Part shown: positions 25,170 to 38,161 of the stretch, in pieces
Layout: each line of letters begins with the position of its first letter
Numbering within the stretch: the stretch's first letter is position 1
Assembly (NCBI GenBank): GCA_009691765.1
Contig: SIAO01000007.1
Span: 69,348-110,842, forward strand
Source: Planctomycetota bacterium
GTDB lineage: Bacteria > Planctomycetota > GCA-002687715
Direction: 5' to 3'
Length of the DNA: 41,495 bases
Program-made: the position numbers and the translations under genes
Notes under the pieces: model-generated
Told to the model about the DNA's origin: nothing
Seen by the model: the letters and a program-made list of their open reading frames with translations, nothing else
Database searches by the model: none

Positions 25170-28100
25170 ATGGAACGCACGGCACAGGCCATTCTGATCA
25201 CGGCATTCTTTGCACTGAATCTTTCGGCTCAGTCCAAGACCGAAGACGCTTGGCGCGAACTCAATGCGGGAGTAGCGCTGTTAGAGCAATACAGTCCTGA
25301 GAAGGCCATTGGGCGTTTTGAAGCCGCGCTGCTCTTGGATCCGGCGCTGCATGCCGCACGCATCAATCTCGCCATTGCGCTATATCACGCCACCAAGGTG
25401 CCTGAAGCGCTGGTGGAAGCGCGCAAGGCTGCGAACGACAGTCCGAAAGCAGCGCAGGCGCATTACCTCGTGGGGCTCGCAGCCCGCCAGTTGAATGACA
25501 TCGTGGAAGCGCGCGCGGCCTTCGAGCGAGTACTGCTCTTGGACAGCGGCGACACCGCGACGCGCATCCAACTCGCGCGCCTTTGCATGGAAACTCAAGA
25601 GTTCGCGCGGGCTTTGGAATTGCTGCAAGGCGCCGTCGCACGCGAGCCCTTCAACACGACTGCTGTCTACAGCCTCGGAATCACCTTGCAACGCCTCGGA
25701 CAACGCGCGGAGGCCAAACCATGGCTGCAACGCTTCCAAGAACTACGCAATAGTGGCTACGCGACAGCGCTCGGCACGCAGTACCTCGAAGCCGGCCGTT
25801 ATGCCGCCGCGGTGACGGCTGGGGCCGCAACGCAAGCGTTCGATGCCAAGGCGCCTAGCGCCAAGTTGGTCGCCTCGAAAGAACTGAGCGGAGCGCCACC
25901 AACCGCAGCACCTGCACCCGATGGAACAGCGAAGGAAGCCGAGGCCACCCTAGCTGCCGCGCGTCGTTTGCCACCAACCGTCAATCTTGCGGACCTCGAT
26001 GCTGACGGCGATGACGATGCGCTGCTCTGCGGGCCGAAGGGCGCGACCCTATGGACCAATACAGGTGGCACTTTCAGCGAGGGCACACAACTTTGCGCTC
26101 AACCTTGCGTAGGAGCGCTCGCCGGAGACATGAACGCCGACGGCAAGGTTGATGTGGTGCTGCTCTCCGTGCTGGGCCCTCAACTGCTGCTCCGCGTGAG
26201 TGACGCTTGGGAAAACGCCACGGCCAAAGCAGCATTCGGAACGCTGCCCGCATTGCTGCGCAGCGGATGTTTGGCCGATGCTGATCATGATGGCGATCTC
26301 GACATTGCGCTGGGCACCGAACGTGGCGCGTTGTTATTGCGCAACAACGGTGATGGAACTTTTCTGGACATCACACAGGCGTGCAAACTCAGCGGTGACG
26401 CACCTGTTCTCGGTATCGCCGCCAGTGACATGGACAACGGACGCGATATCGATTTGATCATGGCGCACGGTTCCGCCGGTGGCACAGCCTTCATGAATCG
26501 TCGCGACGGGACATTTCTCGCGAGACCGCTGCACGCGAACGCAGCAACCTGCATAGCGCTCGGCGAATGGAACAAGGATGGTTTCGAAGACATCTGTCTC
26601 GGCGGCGTTGCAGGCAACACGCTCCTGAGCAGCGACAATCGTGGCGACTTCGTTGCAAGTGCGGCGAGCACAGTTGCGAGCGATGCTGTCCTCTTCGCCG
26701 ACATGGACAACGACGGCTGGATGGATCTCGTATCCCTCGCAGCGGGGCGCTTGACGCTCCTCCGTGGTAGCCCCACCGGATTCGTTGCCACAAGTACAGA
26801 CGCCGTGCCGAGCGCTGAACTCGCCACGCGCTCGATGGCTGCCGCTGATGTGGATGCCGACGGCGACATCGACCTCGTGTGTGCTGACGCGGCAGGCCGC
26901 CCGCAGCTTGTGCGCAATGAACTCGCCGCCACGCAGCACTCACTCGCCGTCCACCTGAAGGGGCGCGTATCCAACCGCAGCGGGTATGGAACCAAGCTCG
27001 ACGTCCGCGCTGGCAGCCTCACACAACGGCTGGAATCTGGCATGAGCAGCCCGGCGACGCGCCCAGCAACATTGCATTTCGGGCTCGGCGCTCGCGCAAC
27101 GGTGGACGCACTCCGCTTGCTTTGGCCTTCCGGCAATGTGCAAGCGGAGATCCCTGCGACAGCTCGCGCGCGCGGACAACCTTGGGCGCTCGAAGAAGTC
27201 GATCGCAAACCCTCGAGTTGTCCCAACCTCTACACGTGGAACGGCCACGAGTTCCAATTCATCACCGACTTCATGGGCGGCGGCGAAATGGGTGCGTGGG
27301 TCTCTGAAGGCGTGCGCAGCTTGCCGGATCCTGAGGAATATGTGCGCATTCCTCCAGGTGCGTTGCAGGCCAACAATGGTGTGCTCGAAGTACGTGTCAC
27401 CAACGAGCTCGAAGAGGCACTCTTCGTAGACCATCTTTCTTTGCTGGCTGTCGATCATCCAGTAGGCACCGAAGCGCATCCTGACGAAGGCATGAGTTTT
27501 GTGACGCCGCGCGCGGGCAAGGTCTTCGTCAGCAAGGGCGCTCGGCCTCCGCGACGCGCTGTGGATGACGAGGGCCGCGACCAAACTGCGGCGCTCGCTC
27601 GCATTGACCGCGCTCATGCCACAGGTTTTGGCAGCAGCGGCATCCGCGGCTTCGCGCAAGAGCACACGCTCGAACTCGAATTTGACGCCATCCCCGAACA
27701 CCCCTTGCTGCAACTCACAGGCTGGACGGATTACGCCTTCAGTAGCGACACGCGCAGAGCGCAACAGAGCGGGCTGGGTTTCACCTTGCCACTGCTTGAG
27801 GCTCGCAATGCCGATGGTTCATGGCGCGTCATCGAAACGGACATCGGCATTCCCGTAGGCCGCCCGCAGACCATGTGCTTCGATCTTGGCGGCAAACTCG
27901 GCCCCACCGACACGACGCTGCGCCTACGCACCAACATGGGCATTCACTGGAACGCGGTAGCACTGGCGCAGCTCATGAATACTGTTGTGCCAAGCATCAG
28001 CCGCCAGCTTCCAAGCTCCGCTGAACTTCACTGGCGCGGCTTCTCCGAGAAGATCCCAGGCCACGGACATGACGCATTCGGTTTCGATTACTCCAAAGTC

Positions 28101-28490
28101 ACGCGTGAGTCTGCTTGGAAAACGTTTGGCGGCAACTTCACACGCGAAGGAGAGGTGGCCGAATTGCTGCAAGGCAGCGATGACATCTTCGTGATCTGCA
28201 CCACAGGCGATGAACTCGCGCTGACTTTCCGCGACAGCGCTTTCCCGCAACTTGCGGCAGGCATGACGCGAACCTACTTCTTGCACGCTGACGGCTATTC
28301 GAAAGAGATGGACCCCAATTCCGCAACGCCCGACAGCTTGCTGCCGCTCCCCTTCCACGGCATGTCGCGTTATCCGTATGGCGCTGAAGAACGCTTCCCC
28401 ATGACACCTCTGCGTGCGGAGCTCATGGAACGCTACAACACGCGCACCATCCGAGCCCGACTGCCCGCGCCCAATGTGAATGCGCGCTGA
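25170..28490 (+). CDS. Secreted TPR / FG-GAP / ASPIC-UnbV protein with large uncharacterised C-terminal region
   Basis: 1106 residues. A signal peptide (AILITAFFALNLSAQS) is followed by about five TPR units (residues 30-210, for example AIGRFEAALLLDPALHAARI). After an Ala/Pro-rich linker come FG-GAP calcium loops: DLDADGDDDALL, DMNADGKVDVVL, DADHDGDLDIAL, DMDNDGWMDLVS and DVDADGDIDLVC. An ASPIC/UnbV-like region follows (NRSGYGTKLDVRAG, then ALRLLWPSGNVQ). The last 430 residues begin CPNLYTWNGHEFQFITDF and match no family I can name. No in-frame TGA interrupts it. It lies 39 nt after the selenoprotein gene and may share its extracellular function. The in-frame TTG 25146 is rejected because the signal peptide starts at ATG 25170. 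Confidence 0.8.
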   Translation: MERTAQAILITAFFALNLSAQSKTEDAWRELNAGVALLEQYSPEKAIGRFEAALLLDPALHAARINLAIALYHATKVPEALVEARKAANDSPKAAQAHYLVGLAARQLNDIVEARAAFERVLLLDSGDTATRIQLARLCMETQEFARALELLQGAVAREPFNTTAVYSLGITLQRLGQRAEAKPWLQRFQELRNSGYATALGTQYLEAGRYAAAVTAGAATQAFDAKAPSAKLVASKELSGAPPTAAPAPDGTAKEAEATLAAARRLPPTVNLADLDADGDDDALLCGPKGATLWTNTGGTFSEGTQLCAQPCVGALAGDMNADGKVDVVLLSVLGPQLLLRVSDAWENATAKAAFGTLPALLRSGCLADADHDGDLDIALGTERGALLLRNNGDGTFLDITQACKLSGDAPVLGIAASDMDNGRDIDLIMAHGSAGGTAFMNRRDGTFLARPLHANAATCIALGEWNKDGFEDICLGGVAGNTLLSSDNRGDFVASAASTVASDAVLFADMDNDGWMDLVSLAAGRLTLLRGSPTGFVATSTDAVPSAELATRSMAAADVDADGDIDLVCADAAGRPQLVRNELAATQHSLAVHLKGRVSNRSGYGTKLDVRAGSLTQRLESGMSSPATRPATLHFGLGARATVDALRLLWPSGNVQAEIPATARARGQPWALEEVDRKPSSCPNLYTWNGHEFQFITDFMGGGEMGAWVSEGVRSLPDPEEYVRIPPGALQANNGVLEVRVTNELEEALFVDHLSLLAVDHPVGTEAHPDEGMSFVTPRAGKVFVSKGARPPRRAVDDEGRDQTAALARIDRAHATGFGSSGIRGFAQEHTLELEFDAIPEHPLLQLTGWTDYAFSSDTRRAQQSGLGFTLPLLEARNADGSWRVIETDIGIPVGRPQTMCFDLGGKLGPTDTTLRLRTNMGIHWNAVALAQLMNTVVPSISRQLPSSAELHWRGFSEKIPGHGHDAFGFDYSKVTRESAWKTFGGNFTREGEVAELLQGSDDIFVICTTGDELALTFRDSAFPQLAAGMTRTYFLHADGYSKEMDPNSATPDSLLPLPFHGMSRYPYGAEERFPMTPLRAELMERYNTRTIRARLPAPNVNAR

Positions 28491-28534
28491 TGCGCACTCG
28501 CAGCGGACCACTTGCGCGACTCAGGCAGGTGAAT

Positions 28535-29353
28535 TCAGCGGTCGAAGCTGTGTTCAGGCCCCGGGAACGAGCCGCTGACGACATCGTCGTGGTAACGCTT
28601 CAAAGCTCCACGAATCTCGTTGGCTAGCAGCGCGTAGCGCTTGGCATGTTTGGGCAAGAAATCTTCGTACAGCCCCATGATGTCGTGAAACACTTGGATC
28701 TGTCCATCGCAACCTGAGCCCGCACCAATGCCGATGGTGGGAATGCTGAGCAGGGATGAAATGTGTTGCGCCAACGGTGCAGGAACCAATTCCAGCACAA
28801 CCGAAAACGCGCCAGCTTTCTCAAGAGCTTTTGCGGCAGCAATCAGGCGTTCCGCAGCTTCTTCGCTACGGCCTTGCACGCGGTAGCCACCAATCATGTG
28901 GATGGACTGCGGTGTCAATCCGATGTGTCCCATCACGGGAATACCGGAGGCCACAAGCGCACCGACCACAGGAGCCATGCGCCGACCGCCTTCGACTTTC
29001 ACAGCTTGCGCGCCGCCTTCTTGCATGGCGCGACGCGCTGTTTCAAGGCTGGTGCGCAAATCCGATGCCGAATAGGTGGCGAAAGGCAAGTCGATGATGA
29101 TCATCGCCTTCTTAGCACCACGTGCGACCGCAGCGCTGTGGTGGATCATCATGTCCAGCGTCACACGCAAAGTGGAATCGAAGCCGTGCACAACCATGCC
29201 GAGAGAATCACCTACAAGCAGCGCTGGAAAGCCGGTTTCATCAACGATGCGTGCGGTGGGAAAGTCGTAGCACGTCACCATAGCGATGTGCTGTTTCCGC
29301 TCCTTCATCGTGCGGAAATCGTGAATGGTGGTGCGGTGAATAGGGCTGCTCAT
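28535..29353 (-). CDS. panB: 3-methyl-2-oxobutanoate hydroxymethyltransferase
   Basis: First committed step of pantothenate synthesis: transfer of hydroxymethyl from 5,10-methylene-THF to ketoisovalerate. The 272-residue protein shows IAMVTCYDFPTARIVDETGF, LLVGDSLGMVVHGFDSTL (metal-binding Asp), AVKVEGG, GHIGLTPQS and IGIGAGSGCDGQIQVFHD. It starts 1 nt after the guaA stop, so it is the third gene of a guaB-guaA-panB unit. Pairing pantothenate with GMP synthesis is unusual but common sense for a growth-linked operon. The 44-nt gap to the convergent FG-GAP gene holds no clear terminator. Confidence 0.95.
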   Translation of the reverse strand: MSSPIHRTTIHDFRTMKERKQHIAMVTCYDFPTARIVDETGFPALLVGDSLGMVVHGFDSTLRVTLDMMIHHSAAVARGAKKAMIIIDLPFATYSASDLRTSLETARRAMQEGGAQAVKVEGGRRMAPVVGALVASGIPVMGHIGLTPQSIHMIGGYRVQGRSEEAAERLIAAAKALEKAGAFSVVLELVPAPLAQHISSLLSIPTIGIGAGSGCDGQIQVFHDIMGLYEDFLPKHAKRYALLANEIRGALKRYHDDVVSGSFPGPEHSFDR

Positions 29354-29354
29354 T

Positions 29355-30914
29355 TCACTCCCATTCTATGGTGGCGGGCGGTTTCGATGAAATGTCGTAA
29401 ACAACACGATTGATACCGCGCACTTCATTCACGATGCGGCGCGAAATGGTGGCCAACAGCTCGTAGGGCAGGCGTGCCCATTCGGCGGTCATGGCGTCCA
29501 CGGAAGTGACTGCGCGCACGGCGCAAGTGTTCTCGTAGGTGCGACCGTCCCCCATCACGCCCACGGATTGCACAGGAAGCAGCACAGCGAAGGACTGCCA
29601 AAGCTGCCGTTCGAGCCCTGCGCGCGCAACCTCTTCGCGCACCACAAGGTCGGCCTTGCGCAGCACCGCAAGACGCTCTTCGGTCACTTCGCCAAGGACG
29701 CGCACGGCGAGGCCCGGACCAGGAAAAGGCTGACGCCACACGAGGTGATCGGGAATGCCCAATTCGTGACCGAGCGCGCGCACTTCATCTTTGAACAAAT
29801 CGCGCAATGGTTCGATCAGCGTGAATCCGAGATCCTTCGGCAAACCGCCCACATTGTGGTGCGTCTTGATGGTGGCGGTGGGCCCACCAAATACCGACTG
29901 ACTCTCGATGACATCCGGATAGAGCGTGCCTTGCACCAAGAACTGAGCGCCGTGCTCGCGCGCCAATTGTTGCTCGGAGCGGAAGACCTCAACGAAGATG
30001 CGACCAATAATCTTGCGTTTCTCTTCGGGGTCCGAAACGCCGCGCAGTTCCGCAATGAAGCGCGCGCCAGCATCCACACACTTGAAGTTCATGGGAAAGT
30101 TGTCGGTGAAAAACCCGATCACTTCCTGTGCTTCGTTCTCGCGAAGCAGGCCGTTGTCGACAAAAACGCAATCGAGGCGATCGCCCAAAGCGCGATGCAT
30201 TAGCACAGCCGCCACGGTGGAATCGACGCCGCCGCTCACGCCACACAGCGCTCTGCCAGAACCCACGGTCTCACGAATGCGCGTGGTCCAGTCCTCGACG
30301 AAAGATGTCATGCGCCAATCGCCTGCAACGCCGCAAATGCGGAACAGGAAATTGCGGAGCAATGTCGCTCCATGTTCTGAGTGAACCACTTCGGGATGGA
30401 ATTGCAGCCCGAACAAGCGGCGTCCCGCGCTGTGGAACCGGACAGCCGCATAAGGACAAGTCGGAGTTGCCGCCAACACTTCAAAAAGGCCTTCAGCAGA
30501 ACGCACCTGATCGCCATGGCTCATCCACACCACTTGCTCCATGGACGTGTCAGCGAACAGGCCATCGTCGGCGGCTCCGTTGCGCGTCAATGTCCGGTGG
30601 CCAAATTCGCGCTCTGCAGCTGGCTGCACCTTGGCTCCGAGCAAATGCGAAATCAACTGCATGCCGTAACACACTCCCAACACCGGCACGCCGAGATCGA
30701 GAATCTCCTGGTCCAAAGATGGTGCGCCCGGCTCGTAAACCGACTTGGGCCCACCTGAAAGGATGATGCCGCGAAGATTGCGCTCGCGCAGATCTGCGGC
30801 CTTCACTGCGGGCGTCACAATGCGACAGAACACCTGCGCTTCGCGCACGCGCCTCGCAATGAGCTGCGCGTACTGCGACCCATAATCGACAATCACAATC
30901 TCTTCGTGGCGCAT
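29355..30914 (-). CDS. guaA: GMP synthase (glutamine-hydrolysing)
   Basis: Converts XMP to GMP. The 519-residue protein has an N-terminal class I amidotransferase domain with Cys82 in [10 protein letters not shown]. The ATP pyrophosphatase P-loop is [14 protein letters not shown]. The C-terminal dimerisation domain ends [16 protein letters not shown], the canonical GuaA end. ATG 30914 is chosen because the family N-terminus ([15 protein letters not shown]) begins there. The long upstream in-frame extension runs into guaB and is spurious. It lies 10 nt after the guaB stop, with GGAG upstream of the start. Confidence 0.97.
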   Translation of the reverse strand: MRHEEIVIVDYGSQYAQLIARRVREAQVFCRIVTPAVKAADLRERNLRGIILSGGPKSVYEPGAPSLDQEILDLGVPVLGVCYGMQLISHLLGAKVQPAAEREFGHRTLTRNGAADDGLFADTSMEQVVWMSHGDQVRSAEGLFEVLAATPTCPYAAVRFHSAGRRLFGLQFHPEVVHSEHGATLLRNFLFRICGVAGDWRMTSFVEDWTTRIRETVGSGRALCGVSGGVDSTVAAVLMHRALGDRLDCVFVDNGLLRENEAQEVIGFFTDNFPMNFKCVDAGARFIAELRGVSDPEEKRKIIGRIFVEVFRSEQQLAREHGAQFLVQGTLYPDVIESQSVFGGPTATIKTHHNVGGLPKDLGFTLIEPLRDLFKDEVRALGHELGIPDHLVWRQPFPGPGLAVRVLGEVTEERLAVLRKADLVVREEVARAGLERQLWQSFAVLLPVQSVGVMGDGRTYENTCAVRAVTSVDAMTAEWARLPYELLATISRRIVNEVRGINRVVYDISSKPPATIEWE

Positions 30915-30924
30915 CGACTGCAAT

Positions 30925-34292
<3,368 letters not shown>

Positions 34293-34294
34293 GG

Positions 34295-35176
34295 TCAGTG
34301 CACCAAGACGCCGCGTCGTGCGAGCTGCAACAGAATGCCTTCTGCACCAGCAGCAATATCGAACGCAGAAACGCTGGCGCCGAGCGCAGTGAGCTTCTCA
34401 GTCCGCAAGGCGAAATGTTCTTCCAAAGTCTCGCGCCAAGAATCACGCACGTCGCTGTCGATGCAAGCTCTCAGTTCTTCATGGCTTTCAGCATCCTGCA
34501 GACGAACGTCTGCCCCGAGTGGCGGCGTGAGGTCTTCAGGATTGCGCAAGTGCACCACGTGCACTTCCGTTTGGCGCGACGCGATGAAGCGCACCAAACT
34601 GTCGAGGCCGTCGTCGTAGAGATCCGTGAACAAGACCGCCAAACCAGAGCGCCGTGCCCCAGGCAACACGCCAGCGAGGGCTTCGAGGCCCACACGACTC
34701 TCACCAGTACCCGCTTGTGTGCTCTGCGCACGAGCCAACAAGGCCGGCAAGGATGCACGGCTGCTAAAGGTCGCCGGTTCAGCTACTGGTGGCGATTCGC
34801 AACACGTCACAACGACACGACGCATCAGCGCGATGGCGGCCATGCACACCATCAGCTCGAGCGCCACTGCGAATTTCGGGCGCGGCTCCAGGGCCATGCT
34901 TGCGCTGCGATCCAGCACCAAGAGCAAGCGTGGCGCTTCTTCGGCTTCGTGTTCCTTCACGAGCAGCTCGCCCAAGCGCAAATAGACATTCCAATCGAGA
35001 CGACGCGGGTCGTCGCCCACGCTGTAGGCCCGATGTTCGCGGAAGAGCAATCCTGCTCCCCGACGCGCGGCACTGTGGTCTCCGGGCTGGGCACCATGCG
35101 CGAGCCGACGAATCGCGAGATCGAGATGTTCAAGCCGTGCGAGCAGAGCCGCGTCCACAACCGGCGCAGCATCCAT
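34295..35176 (-). CDS. DUF58 domain-containing protein
   Basis: 293 residues. The core motif GLLFREHRAYSVGDDPRRLDWNVYLR is the DUF58 signature (written here as two parts, GLLFREHRAYSVG and DDPRRLDWN). A vWA-like segment with intact MIDAS start LLLVLDRSASM follows. It starts 2 nt after the stop of the membrane protein gene and ends 2 nt before the BatA-like gene, a tight operon. ATG 35176 is preferred since the upstream extension overlaps the previous gene. The role is unknown; such proteins are associated with MoxR chaperone systems. Confidence 0.88.
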   Translation of the reverse strand: MDAAPVVDAALLARLEHLDLAIRRLAHGAQPGDHSAARRGAGLLFREHRAYSVGDDPRRLDWNVYLRLGELLVKEHEAEEAPRLLLVLDRSASMALEPRPKFAVALELMVCMAAIALMRRVVVTCCESPPVAEPATFSSRASLPALLARAQSTQAGTGESRVGLEALAGVLPGARRSGLAVLFTDLYDDGLDSLVRFIASRQTEVHVVHLRNPEDLTPPLGADVRLQDAESHEELRACIDSDVRDSWRETLEEHFALRTEKLTALGASVSAFDIAAGAEGILLQLARRGVLVH

Positions 35177-35178
35177 GC

Positions 35179-36540
35179 TCAACGAATCCCCGCGCCACTC
35201 TGCAAGCGTCGGAAGTAGCGTTCGATCAAACGCAGCTCGGCAGCATTCCACTTGGCACGCAAGCCTGTTCGTTCCGTTTGAGGCAACAGCGTGCTTGATC
35301 CAGCAGTAGACGCTTGCGCTTTGGGAGTTGGCGGAGCCGCGACCCCGCCTGCTTCGCGCTCATAGACATCCACTTCCTTATCCAGCGTGTTGCCTTCGCT
35401 CACGAGTGGCTTCACAGCCTTCGGCACCAGCGTGGCTTTCCCGAGCTCTTCCGCGGCGCCGAGCTTTACAGCACCACCGCCTCCGCCAAGGCCAAGCTTT
35501 GGCTGTTCCATCCCAGCACTCGTGGCGGCCTGTTGGCGTTCAAGCGTCACAGGCACCATGGCTTCTTCCGGAACGGCACTGCCCGCATCTGCAAGCGTGA
35601 AAGTGAGTGGTGCGCTACACACTTCAAAGTCAGCCCCAGAGGCCAGACGTGCCATAGCGCGCACTTCGAGACTCACCAATCCAGAGCCTTCCACACGCGC
35701 GGTGCGCAACAACTCGCGCAAGGAAATGCTGCTGGTCTCGCTTGCCCACGGGCCTTCACGAGTGAGCCGTGCTTGCGCATCAAGTCGCACTGGGCGTTGA
35801 TCGCGCCCATAGCCTTGGTCAGCGCCGTCAAAACCGTCGCTGAACAGCGCGATAAAACGCACCGGAGTTTCAACGTCACTGGCACTGAGTTGCGTGAAGG
35901 TGATGTGCAACGGCTCATCTTGTCCTTGTGGCAGTACACGCCGTTCGAGCGCAAGACTGAGGTTTGCTTCCGGGTGAGCACCACTCGTTGCGCGTCCCTC
36001 TGCGGCTGCGTGCGCAGCAGCACTCTCGCTGCCATCAGGGGCACTCGTTGCCCTGGTCTGGGCTGTTAGCGACGCCACGCCCTGTGGCCACCAAGCAATC
36101 ACGAAAGCCAGCAGCAGCCACACGGAGAGACGCAACAGGCCAGCTCGTGGCACGCGCAAAGCGCCAGGGTCGCGCTGCAAAGCCGCGGCGGCATGCGCCA
36201 TCACCAAGGGTGCAAAACGCGCTTCCACCGTCAAACAGCGCAGCGCCATGAGAGCACCTGCACCATGACAGCGCGTATCCAAGTCGTGCAGCAAGCGCCT
36301 CATGTCAACGCCTTGGAAACTGCGCCAAACAGCGGCGAGCGCAATGCAGAGAAGACTCACGCCTGCACAACCGCTGGCTACGGCCGTGGGCAATTCAAGA
36401 AACACGGCGACTGCGGCCACCAACGCCGCGAGCGGTGCCGCACGCACACTCGAACGCACAGCTTTGTTCAGCGCCGCCCGACGAGCGTCACGCCGCAAAG
36501 CGCGCGCAAGCACAGGTTCTAAGAGATGTGCCGCCAACAT
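35179..36540 (-). CDS. Membrane protein of the DUF58/BatA operon, unknown
   Basis: 453 residues. Two hydrophobic segments lie near 34-70 (APLAALVAAVAVFLELPTAV, then GVSLLCIALAAVW) and a third near 133-150 (LLRLSVWLLLAFVIAWWPQG). A large extracytoplasmic region follows, with a Gly-rich stretch (LGLGGGGGAVKLG) and low-complexity linkers. The layout resembles the large membrane proteins often found in MoxR/DUF58/BatA clusters, but no named family is recognised. It is the first gene of the unit, with a -10 box 6 nt before ATG 36540. Confidence 0.65.
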   Translation of the reverse strand: MLAAHLLEPVLARALRRDARRAALNKAVRSSVRAAPLAALVAAVAVFLELPTAVASGCAGVSLLCIALAAVWRSFQGVDMRRLLHDLDTRCHGAGALMALRCLTVEARFAPLVMAHAAAALQRDPGALRVPRAGLLRLSVWLLLAFVIAWWPQGVASLTAQTRATSAPDGSESAAAHAAAEGRATSGAHPEANLSLALERRVLPQGQDEPLHITFTQLSASDVETPVRFIALFSDGFDGADQGYGRDQRPVRLDAQARLTREGPWASETSSISLRELLRTARVEGSGLVSLEVRAMARLASGADFEVCSAPLTFTLADAGSAVPEEAMVPVTLERQQAATSAGMEQPKLGLGGGGGAVKLGAAEELGKATLVPKAVKPLVSEGNTLDKEVDVYEREAGGVAAPPTPKAQASTAGSSTLLPQTERTGLRAKWNAAELRLIERYFRRLQSGAGIR

Positions 36541-36546
36541 GGCCGC

Positions 36547-36575
36547 ATGTTACGGCAGCGCCGTAGCACGCGGAA
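36547..36575 (-). promoter_or_regulatory. Putative promoter, near-leaderless
   Basis: Minus strand TTCCGC (36570-36575), 17-nt spacer, TAACAT (36547-36552). The -10 ends 6 nt before ATG 36540. Confidence 0.42.
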
Positions 36576-36585
36576 GCGCTGCGCG

Positions 36586-36945
36586 TCAGCCTTCGACGCA
36601 GTCGAAATGCAGTTGCAGGCTCTCGTCGGCATTGGCCCAGACGAAACCAGGGTCCTTCTCCAACACCGCACGCACCGCAGCCACGGTGTCGCCGTGGCGT
36701 ACCACCAGTTTCACAGCCGCTTCGCCAGCGCATCCGCTGCCCACGGCAATCGCGAGGCAACGCATGGCTGAATCCAACGACTTCAAAGTCGGCTCGGTGA
36801 GATAGAGCAGAGTGACACGGCTCGCACAGCGGCTCGCAAACTCGAGACCTGCCTTGGCGTGAGCGGCAAGCTCGCTGCGCGCGCTCAAAGGTACGACGAG
36901 ATGCGCAATGCGGATGCGCGGATCGAGAAGGGTTGTAGTGGCCAT
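36586..36945 (-). CDS. Small universal-stress-like protein
   Basis: 119 residues with alternating beta and alpha segments: RIAHLVVPLSARSELAAHA, then FASRCASRVTLLYLTEP, then AAVKLVVRHGDTVAAVRAVL. This resembles the beginning and middle of UspA-type folds, but the ATP-binding GxxGxxxxxxG-like motif at the C-terminus is not clear and the protein is short. The assignment is therefore weak. The start ATG 36945 has a strong GAGGGA ribosome binding site. It precedes the membrane protein gene by 45 nt on the same strand. Confidence 0.5.
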   Translation of the reverse strand: MATTTLLDPRIRIAHLVVPLSARSELAAHAKAGLEFASRCASRVTLLYLTEPTLKSLDSAMRCLAIAVGSGCAGEAAVKLVVRHGDTVAAVRAVLEKDPGFVWANADESLQLHFDCVEG

Positions 36946-37261
36946 GCTTCCCTCATCGGCAGATTTAGGGCAAAAAGGGAAGTCCCGGGGAAACTCTCAC
37001 GAGAAGAAGGAAAAGGGAATGAATGAGGGAATTGCTGAGAGTTCTACGTGGAAACCACAACCCCGCGACTTCCTGAACCTGCGCCACCTGCCACCCTCGA
37101 ATGATTGACACTCGGAGACAGGCGGATTGTTCGACCTTCCCTCTTCGGTCTGCTTCCCTGCAGGACTTGAGCGCCCGGGAGCAGATACCGTCCAAAGACG
37201 GCCGCATCGCGTCGTTTCTACGGTTTGACAGGCGCCGTACCAGCTCCGAAGCTGCTCACAG
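36946..37261. other. 316-nt divergent intergenic region with several potential hairpins
   Basis: An 8-bp inverted repeat AACTCTCA (36993-37000) / TGAGAGTT (37036-37043) flanks a purine-rich stretch. Further hairpins are GTGG-aaa-CCAC (37048-37058) and CAGCT-ccga-AGCTG (37241-37254). A long imperfect stem pairs CGGTCTGCTtCCC (37146-37158) with GGGAGCAGatACCG (37177-37190). TTGACA occurs at 37105 and 37225. The second has GAAGCT 17 nt downstream and 8 nt before ATG 37262, a weak leaderless promoter candidate. No tRNA or known riboswitch was recognised. Confidence 0.45.
37019..37108 (+). CDS. Possible small ORF (29 codons) upstream of ABC transporter
   Basis: ATG 37019 to TGA 37106-37108 would encode 29 residues starting MNEGIAESSTWKPQPRDF. 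It is preceded by a purine-rich AAGAAGGAAAAGGG tract that would be a very strong ribosome binding site, unusual in a region where many starts have none. It could be a small protein or a leader peptide for the ABC operon starting 153 nt downstream. No homologue is recognised. Confidence 0.3.
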   Translation: MNEGIAESSTWKPQPRDFLNLRHLPPSND

Positions 37262-38161
37262 ATGCCACCCTTGCTCGTCACAGAAGGCCTTTGCTACCGA
37301 GTCGGCCGCCAGCCGCTCGTCGTGGATGTGGCATTGCAAGTTCACGCCGGTGAAGTCTATGGAATGCTCGGCCTCAACGGCGCGGGCAAGACCACCACAT
37401 TGCGCTTGATTACAGGACTCCTGCGCCCTGACGCTGGGAAGGTTCATTTTTGTGGCAACTTAGTCACCCGCGCCGAGCATCGCCGGGGCCTTGCCAGCGT
37501 GGTCGAAGCGCCTTCATTCATTCCCGCGCTCGGCTGCGTCGACAATGTGCTCGTCTTTGCGCGCTTGCATGGTCAATGCGCTGCCAGCGAAGCCCGCGCG
37601 GCTCTCACCCGCATGGGTTTGGACGCAACTGATCACCGCGCCGTGCGCACATGGTCCCTCGGAATGAAACAACGCCTCGCCCTCGCGATGGCCATGGTGA
37701 CGCGACCAAAACTCTTGGTGCTCGATGAACCTGCCAACGGGCTCGATCCGGCAGGCATCGTGGAACTGCGCGGCTTGTTCCCCAAACTCGCGCGCGAAGA
37801 AGGCACAGCCGTGCTGCTTTCCTCACACCTGCTTGATGAGATCGAGCAATGTTGCAGCAGCGTTGGCGTGCTGCGCGCTGGTCGCCTCGTGCTTCAAAGC
37901 CCCTTGGCCAAACTCCGCGAGCGCGCCGGTTGGAGAGTCCGACTTTCCGATGCGAAGTTGGCCTTGCAGCGCTGCGCCGCGGCTCTTCCCGGCGAAGTGT
38001 TGCGCCAAGACGCAGACGCCACAGTGCACATCGCACGGGGCGCACTGCCCGCAGACGCACTGCTTGCGCGCCTCGTCAGCGCCGGCGTTCCGGTGTGCAG
38101 TTTCGAACCGGCCTCAGGGCTCGAAGATGTGTTGCTCGGACGCGCAGAGGTCAAGGCATGA
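37262..38161 (+). CDS. ABC transporter ATP-binding protein
   Basis: 299 residues. Walker A is GLNGAGKTTT (37-46), the ABC signature is SLGMKQR (132-138), Walker B is LLVLDEPANGLDPAG (151-165), and the H-loop is SSHLLDEIEQ. The sequence resembles the CcmA/NatA-type exporters (EVYGMLGLNGAGKTTTLRL). A C-terminal domain of about 90 residues follows the nucleotide-binding domain, as in drug/Na-type ABC-2 exporters. The stop overlaps the permease start (ATGA). The substrate is unknown. Confidence 0.9.
   Translation: MPPLLVTEGLCYRVGRQPLVVDVALQVHAGEVYGMLGLNGAGKTTTLRLITGLLRPDAGKVHFCGNLVTRAEHRRGLASVVEAPSFIPALGCVDNVLVFARLHGQCAASEARAALTRMGLDATDHRAVRTWSLGMKQRLALAMAMVTRPKLLVLDEPANGLDPAGIVELRGLFPKLAREEGTAVLLSSHLLDEIEQCCSSVGVLRAGRLVLQSPLAKLRERAGWRVRLSDAKLALQRCAAALPGEVLRQDADATVHIARGALPADALLARLVSAGVPVCSFEPASGLEDVLLGRAEVKA

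Noticed and set aside
37105..37150. tRNA candidate around GTTCGA at 37129
   Set aside because: The would-be T-arm has no complementary stem after the loop and no acceptor or anticodon arm could be paired.
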